From: Excoecaria cochinchinensis
Taxonomy: Eukaryota; Streptophyta; Magnoliopsida; Malpighiales; Euphorbiaceae
Direction of reading: 5' to 3'
NCBI GenBank assembly: GCA_947683425.1
Contig: CANTUQ010000158.1
Coordinates: forward strand, 2,170,001-2,234,000
DNA: 64,000 nucleotides
Both the position numbers and the translations under genes were made by a program. Below, piece after piece: positions 23,964-34,900 of this stretch. The notes below the pieces were generated by a model, which had not been told where the DNA came from, made no database searches, and saw nothing but the letters and a program-made list of their open reading frames with translations. Every line of letters begins with the position of its first letter. Position 1 is the stretch's first letter.

Positions 23964-25911
23964 CGTCTACCATAACGCAAGTAGTGTGCTTGCCACTGAT
24001 TTGCGCCTTAATGTACAGTGGTCGGTTATGATTACGGCCTTCGACTGGCAAGTCAGCATCAGAATACACTAATCTCTCTCGTGATCCCCCTTTTATAAGG
24101 TCTAACAATTCTGATGGAGAGATTGTAGTAGCCACAGTAGACTCGGTCAAAGCTTCTACCAACTTTTGTCTATGAGAAGGGGACTGCCTCAGAAGATCCC
24201 ATATAGATATTTGAGCTGTGGTCTTCTTCAACTGTTTGACTATCTGATTCTCTTCCGGCTCTTTCTCTGTTGATGCTTGCACTGGTTCTGGTGACCTTTC
24301 TATCTCTGGGACTACTCTTCCACTTCTCGTTATAGCTCCTACTTCTTTTCCCGCTTCATTTGACTTCCACAGATCCAAAGATAGTTTAACTTCCTCCTCA
24401 TTTTCTTCACCGCTTTCGCTACTAGACCAACAATCAATTATCGCTACAGACATCCTTTCCCCCTTGGCCTCAGGGCGAGTAACAGCAACGTACTCATTCC
24501 CATACAAGTCCTGCAGCACGTACCATTCTGGTAGGCTTGATCCAATTATGAAAACAGGGGGTGGCACAGCATTATAGCCAGGCTTCCTTTTTTCCTCTCT
24601 CTGCTCGGGGTCAGTGATTTGTTTGTTGTCAATCAAATCCTGGATTGAGTGCCTCAGCACTTTACAATTATCCGTTAAATGGCCCGTATGCTGATGAAAG
24701 GCACAATACTCATTATCTTTATGCCCCAGCGCCCCTTGCGTCATAGCAGGCCTGGGAGGCAAAGGCTGCAACTTCCCTTCTTTCATCAATCTTCTTGAAA
24801 CCCAAGACAGTGGTCTTCCTAAGTTCAAAAACTTCCTCGGGGTAGTTGCATCAGTAGCAGACACCTCGACCGTTCTTCTAGTGCTACCATTAGGACCGGC
24901 TGGCTTATTTGTCCCTTGACTGGTATTAGCTCTCTTGGCATAATTGTCATTGCTCGCCTTTCGGACTAAGTATTCCCCTTCCGCTTCTATGGCTATGTCC
25001 TTCAAAGATTCCCAGTCTTTTAGACCCTTCATCTTCAAACCTTCTTTCAAGTACGGGCTCGCGTTCTTGATGAACAAACGAATCTGGTCTTGAGTGTCTG
25101 GTTTTCTCCTCATCTCCACTACTCTACTCCGCCAGCGGGTTAGGTAATCATGGAAGGATTACCCGACCTTTTGCTGAAGCAAATCCAAATCCTTAAGGGT
25201 CACCTCCATCCTCGTATTGCAGTCATACTGCCTTAAAAATTCCTCTGTGAGCATATCCCAATCCTCCTTGGTTCGGCGGTCGAGGCTATGGTACCAATCT
25301 ATGGCGGGGCCAGTTAGGCTCAAGCAAAAGTACTCCACTTTTTGCCTCTTGGACAAGGTAGTCCCTTTCATGATAAAGGAATACTGCTTTACATGGGTGG
25401 TCGGGTCAGAAGTGCCGTCAAACTTAGGAACATCAGGCATCTTGAAATTGTACAGGATCGGGTCATCTCCCTCTAGCTCCTTATCTTCTGGGTTCATCCC
25501 TTGGCCTCTACCCAACATACGGGGCATAGCCTCAAACTTTTCTTCCATCTTCTTCCAGATGAACTCTTCGGTCTGGGGTGCCTTCCCCCTCTCAGATATA
25601 ATGCTCATTTTATCATCCATATTCTCCCGGTCATCTTCTAACCTCAGCGCTTGTCTCCTTCTCTTGACCCCTGAGGCCACTGATCTCAGATCTATAGGTG
25701 GTGGTCAATTCGGTTCCTCCTGTCTTTCTACTCTTTCCTCTTCCCGCTCATTTTTTCTCATGGGAGGACGAGGAGGATTTTGCGGAGCAGCCTGCTGAGC
25801 CATTGTAGCTAACATATTCATCATACGACCCTCGAACTCCTCAAACCTTCTGCCTACTTCTTCAGCAACCAAAGCCCTGGTAGCATCATTTTCCCTTAGT
25901 GAGTTTGCCAT
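23964..25911 (-). pseudogene. Gag of element B
   Basis: This would be the structural protein of the virus-like particle. From ATG at 25911 the frame reads MANSLRENDATRALVAEEVG, a coiled-coil-like EEFEGRMMNML segment and a charged KNEREEERVERQEE stretch. After TGA at 25705 it continues in frame to MPDVPKFDGTSDPTTHVKQY and GPAIDWYHSLDRR (retrotransposon gag core). After a TAA at 25159 it continues to YCAFHQHTGHLTDNCKVL, a C-x-x-H-x-x-x-x-H-x-x-x-C zinc-knuckle-like motif of Tat gags. It then runs on into protease (VMVDDG at 23964). Both stops lie in one continuous frame, so single substitutions explain them. Confidence 0.85.
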
Positions 25912-26803
25912 CTCTGATATGGTACCACTGGTTTTCGAATGAGTTTCTAGAAGACTCTCTCTTTCTTACAGCTCAAATATAAAAACTCTGATCAGTCATC
26001 CGGTCGGTCCTCTCGTCCACCTGGACAGATCTATGATGGCTGCATAGATAAGGTGTTAGAATGATGCATGAAATGCAAATGAAATGCATGGCCGTGGTAT
26101 GCAACATCCACAAATCACATGCAAGCAGATAGGTCCTTCCACCCTTATTGCTCCCACACACATGGTCGTGCGGTCTCTTTCCTAGGCGGGATTAGTCCAT
26201 GGGTCAGCGGGGAACCCAATGAACACGGATGGTGCGCGGCAAAAAATCGGCAGCATAACAGTCCTATGCTAATGCACAAGCGCATGGATAATGATCATCA
26301 TGTATTTAGACATCCCAAATATGTCGACATGGCCCTACCGAGGCATGAAAGCCTTTGGCTAGGTTACCAAGCAAGACATCTGGGTTCACCCAATACATAA
26401 TGACCCATATAGCAAGCATGATATTACGGTTCATATCACCTAGGGAGAGTATCTACAGCCATTATATGAGCTTTGGTCGAGGGAGATATTACTTTAAGGC
26501 TACCCAAGCATGATCCCTACCGATAGGTCTAGCTCATCACAAGCATAACGGCCGATCCGGTCATCATTTTATGTACCAAAAGGTACGAAGCTTGGGCTGG
26601 TGATTATCCTTAACACTTCCCCACATTGAGTGAACGTAGGGTTGTGGTTCGGGAATGCACCGAGGTTAAGAAGGGACCAATCTAGCATATTTCTAAGGCT
26701 CTAATGGGATGTAAATGCAAATTTGAGAGAAAGTAAATTTATGAATTAAACTTTAATCATAAATGTTAAGCGGGTATTTTCAAATCGAAATCTCGAACCA
26801 TAC
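25912..26803 (-). other. Untranslated leader of element B
   Basis: No coding frame is recognised. About 740 bp (26060-26803) can be aligned by eye with the leader of the otherwise very different element D (53370-54093), for example around agcagataggtccttccac and cttgggctggt(g/a)attatcctt. Confidence 0.7.
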
Positions 26804-26822
26804 GTCCCCAGTGGAGTCGCCA
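26804..26822 (-). other. Primer-binding site of element B
   Basis: TGGCGACTCCACTGGGGAC begins one base after the 5' LTR end. I recall a similar tRNA-Arg-type site for Tat/Ogre elements but cannot verify the tRNA here. The same ten bases recur within U5 of the LTR. Confidence 0.8.
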
Positions 26823-26823
26823 C

Positions 26824-28924
26824 TATGACGCGCGCCGGGCCCCGCGTGCCGCCCGCTCGAGTGCGATCGGGGCATTCGTGGGTCCATTGGCAACTTGCAA
26901 TGAATTGCGAGTGCGTCCATTTTGGGCAACAAGGAGGTTTCATGGAGTTGCCACCCAATAGAACATTGGGAAAGTTTCTCTCGCCTCGGAGAGCCTAAGA
27001 CTGCGCTTATTATCCATTTTGGGCCAACCAAAGGGGTCTTGGAGGGTAAACCTCTCTCCCAAAGGAGCCTAGGATTAACGTCCAAGTCTCATGACACAAG
27101 AGGTGTCTTGGAGGTCTTAGTTCCAACGAGTGATCGGATAGACCTCTGGCCTCTTTGAGCCCAAAGACCAGAGCTGGGTTCGGGACTTCTCATCTATTTC
27201 TACCTCGACTCATTTTATGATTAAATTTTGAACTCATTAATTCGCTCTCTCTCCACACGATGCAATTTAATTAAAAGCACATTTTATTCACGCGTTAAAG
27301 CGATAGATAAATAAAAGAATATTAAATCAAAAATTACAGTAACACTAGGAGCGGAATACAACTCCCTTTTATAAATGTGCAATACATACATAAGACGGGA
27401 GATTATTTATTTTGAGGACTTTGGTCCTCTCATGCATTTATTGTAACAATGATGTTTTATTGTGGAAATTTTTCATTGGATGAAAAATAGGACATTAGAT
27501 CCTTAATTTTATGAAAATCTCTCTTTATTAAATATAAAACATTCATCAATTTTTATATTTAGCGAGATACAAAAGGTATATTCATGTACATGAAATAATT
27601 AATAAATAAATAAATGAATGAAAATAATTAATAAATAAATAAATGAATGAAATGACTAAGAAAGTTAGAAAACTAAACCGAACGGAATCCTCCGACCATG
27701 GTAGATTGCCCCTCGAGCTCAGAACAGTCCAAGAAAATCATGTATGCTCACAAAAGGTTAATGAGTGTTAATATACAAAAAGCGCAATATAAATAAAGCT
27801 CTAAGACTTGAGAGAGATAAAAAAAAAGGGGAAAAGGGGTTTGAAAATATGGAGACAGAACCCAGGAACGGCCGCTGCCGAGTGACCGACGGGCGTCAGT
27901 CAAGGTGACCGACGTGCCCCGTCGCTCACTCGAGAGAGGGCGTCTGTGGGTTGGGTGACCGACGGGCGTCGATGAAACAGATGACCCGTCGGTCACCGCT
28001 GTCTCAGAAAAAAAACGACAATAAAACTAATTTTTCAAAGCAAAAATGGATTTTTACCACAAAAACGAGATCAGAAGGATCAAAATAAAGAAAAATAAAG
28101 GCAAAAGTCAAAAAAAACAAGAATAAAAATAAAGATGAAGTAATAAGGAGAAGAAATCCGGAATATTTACCCTCAGATAATATTTTGGTTGGATTTTGAT
28201 GTCGATTAGAGTCCCGCACGCTCCACGAGAAGACAAAATGAAATATCAAAAATAAGGAAAATAGATTGTTTCCTTCTTGATCCTTCAAAAAAACTGAAAT
28301 TTGGAATCAAAAACCTTAGGAAAACTAATTAGATTTAGCTCCTTTTTAATGGTTTAATTCTTAAACTAAAAGAGATTTCCTAATATTTTTATTTGCTGGA
28401 GGAGAGAGAAAACAAGTGTTAATTTTGATAGAGTTTCCCCTTTTGAAATTTTTCCAACCCTTTTTAAGGTGGGAAATGAAAGCTTTTATAGACCAGGGGC
28501 GACCGACGGGCATCGGTTCCACAGACGGGCGTCGGTTTAATGCTACTGACACAAAGATTCAACCGACGAGCCTGTAATTCTCACCGACGGGCGTCGGAGA
28601 GGTTGCGTGCTCCGGGAAATCAGGTTGCGTACTCCGGAAGATCAGGTCCCTCCGACGGGCGTTGAAAAATCCCATAGGCCGTCTGTGACCCGAAGCGACG
28701 GTCTTGCCTCTGACAGACGGGCAGACCGCAGGTGGAGAAAAATACATCTTTTTGACCTAAAAAATTCCCCATTTCCTCCCTCTTTCCTATGAAGACTGAA
28801 AGAACACATTTCTCGTGAAGCAGGGGACCAAAACCTCCGAATGTCAACCATTTGTACGGACTCGAATATTGATTCCTCATCGAGTAATCTCTAATCCAGA
28901 CCGCCTCGGAACACGGTGCTTACA
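26824..28924 (-). mobile_element. 5' LTR of element B
   Basis: The 2101-bp partner of 12714-14801 starts TGTAAGCACCG on the minus strand and ends GTCATA, one base from the primer site. TATA box at 28482-28491, palindromes at 27880-28000 and 28500-28660, U5 hairpin at 26954-26970. Confidence 0.92.
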
Positions 28925-29020
28925 CCTATGCCTTACTATTGCCTGGGGTGAACCCAACTCACTCCAGCGGCTTTTATTTTATTTTTCCTTTCTTTTATAT
29001 TTTTCTTTCTTTCTTAACAG
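28925..29020 (+). other. Intron of the antisense gene in element C, 3' part
   Basis: It resumes after element B with the duplicated CCTAT, contains ctccagcggctttta (shared with B and D) and a 40-base T-rich tract, and ends TTCTTAACAG at 29020. Confidence 0.65.
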
Positions 29021-29415
29021 ATATGGCTGCAAGAGAAGTTGAAGTTACTGTCAGAACCACCTCCCAGGGTCATCAGCCAATATTCTCCGAGGCATTTCCT
29101 TCCCCATCAGCGACTGTACTCATTCGTAACTCCCGACGAAGGCATCACCAGATTTGGTGAGGTAACAGATGAGGATATTAATTTCATGAACACTTGGCTT
29201 CCCCTATCTGCTATGGCAGTCGATGGCTCTTAGAGGTGTGTCCCCCTATGTTGGCTTTGCGAAGCCACTTTTTACATCACAGTCCACTGTGCTCGACAGC
29301 TCGGGATGACTCAAGATGTGGTAAGGCCCCCTCTATCTTTTTATGGTGGAGTTCTGTCTTCAGCTTTCGCTTCCTAATATCATGATCTCTAGGCTGAACT
29401 ACCAGTGAGTCTATC
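29021..29415 (+). pseudogene. Antisense DUF7745/mobile-domain-like gene of element C, exon 2
   Basis: The exon opens with Ile-Trp-Leu-Gln-Glu-Lys-Leu, which joins in phase to the Ser-Pro-Leu-Leu-Leu-Gln end of exon 1 and so supports the splice sites. It continues LLSEPPPRVISQYSPRH, PDEGITRFGEVTDEDINF, NTWLPLSAM, a TAG, EATFYITVHCARQLGMTQDV and RPPLSFYGGVL. This copy keeps the Gln lost in B (RQLGMTQDV). Two further stops follow near 29376 and 29391, and element A then interrupts the gene at CTATC. The C-terminus resumes at 39096. Confidence 0.75.
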
Positions 29416-31895
29416 TGTGACGCCCGTTCCCTAACGACAAACTAGCTCAGCTAATCTTAGTTAGGGAAGGTCGCACACACACCCAGAACACATGCGGAAA
29501 CTGAATAATAAAATTTCATCACACACTATTTTAATTCATGCATCACATGCCAACTACTATTAGTCACACGCCTTAGCTATTCACATGACACACATACATG
29601 TGGGAGGTTACATCCGTGATTACTACATTATTACATGCCTTTACATATTCAAAATACATATTAACCATATAAAACTTATACAAAAGTCCCGAATAACAAG
29701 CCCCCAAACCTACACTATATACTTCCTATTGTTGACCGTACCAAAATGCGGGGGACGTCCTTCAGTCACCTCTCGTCCGTACCTGCACGGATTAGAGTAA
29801 ATCCATGCTAAGCGATAACGCTTAGTGGGGAACTCATACATATAGCATATAATTTAGCACACATCAGAATCATCATACATAACATGCTAACAAACATGCC
29901 AGATCAACCATTACTATATTCAATCATAAGGCATCAACTACTTATTCACATTTCCATACTTTCTTGTATCACAATCACTTCTGTTTATATTTAATTAACT
30001 TTTAGCCGATTAACCAATTAGCCTTTCTGCCACTTTGCCTGCAATTCAATGACGCGGATAACGGGTATCGCATCGGTATCTCTCAGATACCAGTAATCTC
30101 ATCGAGACTACTTTTTCACATTAGCACCTTCTGGTGCTTCTTATCACATTAGTACCTTCTGGTACTTTTCATCATTTCACATATAACACAATCCAGTAAG
30201 GATAATCGCATTGTGATTCCCATGGAATCAGACACATTTAACGCATGGGGCTGCAGCACTTGACCCTATAGGCATGCCTAACTATCCACTACTTGACTCG
30301 TAGGCTTAAGTTGTTAAACACGTTATTCAGTTCACTTTTCACTTTACACATTTGTATTAGCACACAGCCATACATTTCATTTGCATATTCAATATGCTTT
30401 CAAATTCAGTCTTCCCATTTAATATTCACATAACTTATCACATTCAGAAGTCATCATAGTTGTATGCATTTGTAGATCACTTAACACATATACATTACTT
30501 ACTCATGCTGTCCTTCATTTCAGCTTAAAGCCATGCCATTTGAATGACCAAACACATTAGGATTATATTGCCAAAACAGGGTGGGTCACGGTCACAATGG
30601 ATTTCATTGTCACCGTGACATATTGAAGTCCAAAACAGAATGCAAATTGGGGACATGTCACGGTCACAATCAATTTCATTGTCACCGTGATGTGTTCCCA
30701 ACTCTCGGCAGAATGCAACCTGAGGGTATGTCACGGTCACAATGAATCTCATTGTCACCGTGACATATTCTCATTTGCAAAACAGAATGCCTTCCTGGGT
30801 AGGTCACGGTCACAATGAATTCCATTGTCACCGTGACATACCAAATTCCTCTAGGCAGAATTGAACTCAGCATATGTCACGGTCACAATCAATTTCATTG
30901 TTACCGTGACCTATGCAAAAATACCAAAACACAGCTGTGTTTATCACTAGCACGGCTGTGCTTTTTCAGTCCACTTCTCCTTTTACGCCTAGACCTCAAA
31001 TCTCATTCTTATTTGTTTGGCAATCAACCCAAATGCAACAACCACACAATCAATAACACATACCTGATTTTCCCTTCTTGTTTGGCATTCAATAATAGTA
31101 CAAATCATAATCATATTGCTACTATAATCATACAATTTAGCATCACATAATTCATGCTCAACCTTCAATTTCACATATCATGCAATTCAGTTCAAAACCC
31201 TATTTAACCAACACTAATCACATATTCATACAATTAGGGTTTGTTCCCAAACCTCGTCGCCTTAGCTTCTAATTACGACGGACGCTCGGTTCGCCGATTA
31301 CAGCCTTTCCCTTATCTCTCTTCACTTCTTCAGCTAGCAAAACCAGTTCAAATTCCAGAATTGAGCACAATCCATCAATCCTCATTCCAAACTAAATCAA
31401 AACTAAGAAGAAGAGTAGAAGATGAGAATATGCACACAAAACCACTTACCTTAAGGTCTTAACACTTAATTCTTGTTCCAATTAGCTACATGCTCACATC
31501 CACTTAAACCACTCTCATCCTTACTCACGGAAACAAGAAGAAAGCCAAAGCCAAATGCAGAAAATGAAGAATGAGGCCAACACACACTCACCTCTCACTT
31601 CACTAGGCAAATGCATGCAAAGAAGGAGGTGGCAAAACCTTACAAAGCCACACGGAATCCACTTCAGAAAACCTGCCTCCACTTACCAATTTCTTACTTT
31701 ATTTTATTCCTAATTAACCCTCCATTAACTAGTTAATCAACCTTTAACTCATGCTTAGCACAAACATTCATAATTACCATTTAACCCCTTAACTATACTG
31801 CTTTCTTTCAATTAAGTCCAATCCTACACATTCAATCCACTCACACACATGCCAAATTAAGTTAATTCTCTTAGGGTACAAATCCGGCCATGACA
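29416..31895 (-). mobile_element. 3' LTR of element A
   Basis: 2480 bp, TGTCATGG...CGTCACA on the minus strand. It contains the AAGCG hairpin (29808-29825), TAGGCATGCCTA (30269-30280) and five palindromes (30584-30915). Confidence 0.96.
30584..30915. repeat. Five-palindrome array in the left LTR of element A
   Basis: Five palindromes with arms GTCACGGTCACAAT and ATTGTCACCGTGAC recur about every 72 bp with unrelated 35-40-bp spacers. The identical array in the right LTR lies at about 37778-38110. Arms are nearly perfect; the spacers between arms read GAATTC-like or AATTTC-like. Confidence 0.95.
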
Positions 31896-31907
31896 ACTCT
31901 CCCCTCC
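31896..31907 (-). other. Polypurine tract of element A
   Basis: GGAGGGGAGAGT lies between the gag-pol stop codon (31908-31910) and the 3' LTR. Confidence 0.85.
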
Positions 31908-34900
31908 TTAAAGAATTTCGTCCTCGAAATTCATACTTGAGTGAAATAGTTGTGGATGCTGTTCTCGCATAGCCGATTCTGGTTCCCAAGTTGCTTCTTC
32001 AACACCATGATGCTGCCAGAGTACTTTCACAAGTGGTATCTGCTTGTTCCGAAGTTGTCTGACTTCTTTTGCTAGGATCACTATTGGCTTTTCATCATAA
32101 GTGAAATCTGACTGCACTTCCACTTCTGGTAGAGATAGCACATGGGAATCATCTGACCTATATCTTCTTAACATAGACACATGGAACACATCATGTAGCT
32201 TAGCCAAAGTCGGAGGCAAAGCCAACCGATAAGCTACAAAACCTACTCTTTCAAGCACTTCATATGGCCCAATAAACCTTGGACTCAGCTTCCCCTTTTT
32301 ACCAAATCGCAGTACCTTCCTCCAAGGAGACACTTTCAGAAACACTTTATCACCTACACTGAACTCAACATCTCTTCTCTTCAAATCAGCATACGACTTT
32401 TGTCTGTCACTTGCTGCTTTCAATCTTTGCTGTATGACTTTAGCTTTCTCTTCTGTATCACGAACCAAATCTCGCCCTATGACTCTGCTTTCATTCAATT
32501 CTGTCCAGCAAATCGGTGAATGACATTTCATTCCATACAAAACTTCATACGGTGCCATACCAATACTGGTCTGATAACTGTTGTTATAAGCAAATTCCAT
32601 AAGTGGAAGATACCTATCCCAACTCTTAGAGAAATCCAAAACACACGCTCGCATCAAATCTTCCAAAACCTGAATAATTCTTTCCGATTGTCCATCGGTT
32701 TGTTGATGGAAAGCAGTACTGAAATTCAATTTCGTACCCAACGCTGCCTGTAAACTCCTCCAAAATTTAGAAGTGAATCTGGGATCCCTATCAGAAACAA
32801 TAGACAAAGGTATCCCATGCAATCGGACAATTTCCCTTACATACAATTCAGCCAACTTTTCCATAGAATAATCCATCCGAACAGGTATAAAGTGAGCTGA
32901 TTTCGAAAACCTGTCTACGATAACCCATACTGCATCTTGTTGTCTTGAGGTCAGAGGCAATCCAGTAACAAAATCCATCGTGATATTATCCCATTTCCAT
33001 TGGGGAATAGGGAGTGGATGTAACATTCCCTGGGGCACTTGATGCTCCGCTTTAACTTGTTGACAGACAAGACACTTAGACACATATTCCACTACATCCT
33101 TCTTCATCCCTGGCCACCAATACAACTGTTTCATATCTTGGTACATCTTGTTTCCACCTGGATGCATAGTGAAAACTGTATTATGAGCCTCGTGCATCAA
33201 TCTCTTTCTTAATTCTTTATCGTTAGCCACACACATTCTATTCTTATACAGCAGTATTCCATCTTCATTCACTGAATAGTCAGTCTTATCCATATCACCA
33301 ACTGACTGCAGAACTTGTTGCAATCTCCCATCACTTCTCTGAGCAACTATTAACTCATCTTTCAGAACCGGTCTTGCTTTCAACTGTGCTAATAAAGCTC
33401 CATCTGCAGAAAACCTCCACTCAATCCGCTTTAACTGTAATGCTGAAATTGACTTCCTACTCAAAGCATCGGCCACTACGTTAGCTTTTCCCGGATGATA
33501 ATCCACAATACAATCATAATCTTTAAACAACTCAAGCCACCTTCGCTGTCTCAGATTCAGTTCCTTCTGTGTAAGCAGATATTTCAAACTCTTGTGATCC
33601 GTGTAAATTCTACACTTCTCACCATACAAGTAATGTCGCCAAATCTTTAAAGCAAACACTACTGCAGCCAATTCCAAATCATGAGTCGGATAATTCTGCT
33701 CATGCGGTTTCAATTGCCTTGACGCATACGCTATCACCTTCCCCTCTTGCATCAATACACAACCCAATCCGACACCTGAAGCATCGGTATACAATACATA
33801 CTCTTTACCAGTCATAGGCTGTGTAAGAATCGGTGCTTCTACTAACATCTTCCTCAACCGATCGAAACTTGTTTGACATCTTTCAGACCACTCATATTTC
33901 ACTCCTTTACGTAACAATCTTGTCAATGGTGAAGCTATTACTGAAAATCCTTTCACAAACCTTCTGTAGTATCCAGCCAACCCTAAGAAACTGTGAATCT
34001 CTAACACATTCTTAGGCGGTTTCCAATTCACAATTGCTTCTATCTTAGTTGGATCCACTTTAACTCCTTCAGATGAGATCACATGACCCAGAAATGATAC
34101 CTCTTTGAGCCAGAACTCACACTTACTGAGTTTGGCATACAGCTGATGTTCTTGCAAAGTCCGAAGTACAACTCTCAAATGCTGTTCATGTTCCTTTTCA
34201 TTTCTTGAATATACCAAAATATCGTCTATAAACACAACCACAAACTGATCCAAGTACGGTCTGAACACCCGATTCATTAAATCCATGAATGCAGCTGGCG
34301 CATTGGTTAACCCGAATGGCATTACTAGAAATTCATAATGCCCATAACGAGTTCTAAACGCGGTCTTAGGTACATCTTCTTTCTTCACTTGCAACTGATA
34401 ATACCCTGAACGCAAGTCAATCTTTGAGAATACACCGGCTCCCCTTAACTGATCAAACAAGTCTTCAATCCGTGGTAAAGGATACCTATTCTTTACTGTT
34501 ACTTTATTCAGCTGTCGATAATCGATGCACATTCTCATTGTACCATCTTTCTTTTTAACAAATAACACTGGTGCTCCCCAAGGAGAAACACTAGGTCTAA
34601 TAAAACCCCTGTTCAGTAATTCTTGCAACTGCTCCTTCAATTCCTTCAACTCAGTTGGAGCCATTCTATACGGTGCCTTCGATACCGGTACAGTTCCTGG
34701 TACCACGTCAATTGATAACTCAACTTCTCTTATTGGTGGTACACCGCTCAATTCTTCAGGAAACACGTCAGGAAACTCTCTGACTATTGGTATCTCTTGC
34801 ATCTTTACCTGTTCTCTCTTACTATCTAATACCAGGGCCAAATAAGCTTCACATCCTTTTCTAATACACCGACGGGCTTGCATAGCAGATATCACATTCA

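Larger units (their letters stand above)
12714..28924 (-). mobile_element. Element B: complete but decayed Tat-type Ty3/gypsy retrotransposon
   Basis: The 16.2-kb element has two LTRs (12714-14801 and 26824-28924), primer site, gag, protease, RT, RNase H, a second (archaeal-type) RNase H, integrase, an antisense gene remnant, a tandem array and a polypurine tract. The second RNase H and the antisense gene at the 3' end place it in the Tat clade. At least eight nonsense codons and a nested solo LTR of its own family inactivate it. It sits in the intron of the antisense gene of element C. Confidence 0.9.

Noticed and set aside
30584..30915. Regular palindromic repeats with about 37-bp spacers resemble a CRISPR array
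   Set aside because: They are duplicated in both LTRs of a eukaryotic retrotransposon with identical spacers, have no cas genes, and related forms occur in other LTRs.
30815..31150. 111-residue open frame repeated at 38010-38345
   Set aside because: It lies wholly within the two LTRs of element A, starts in the palindrome array and has no counterpart in related LTRs.
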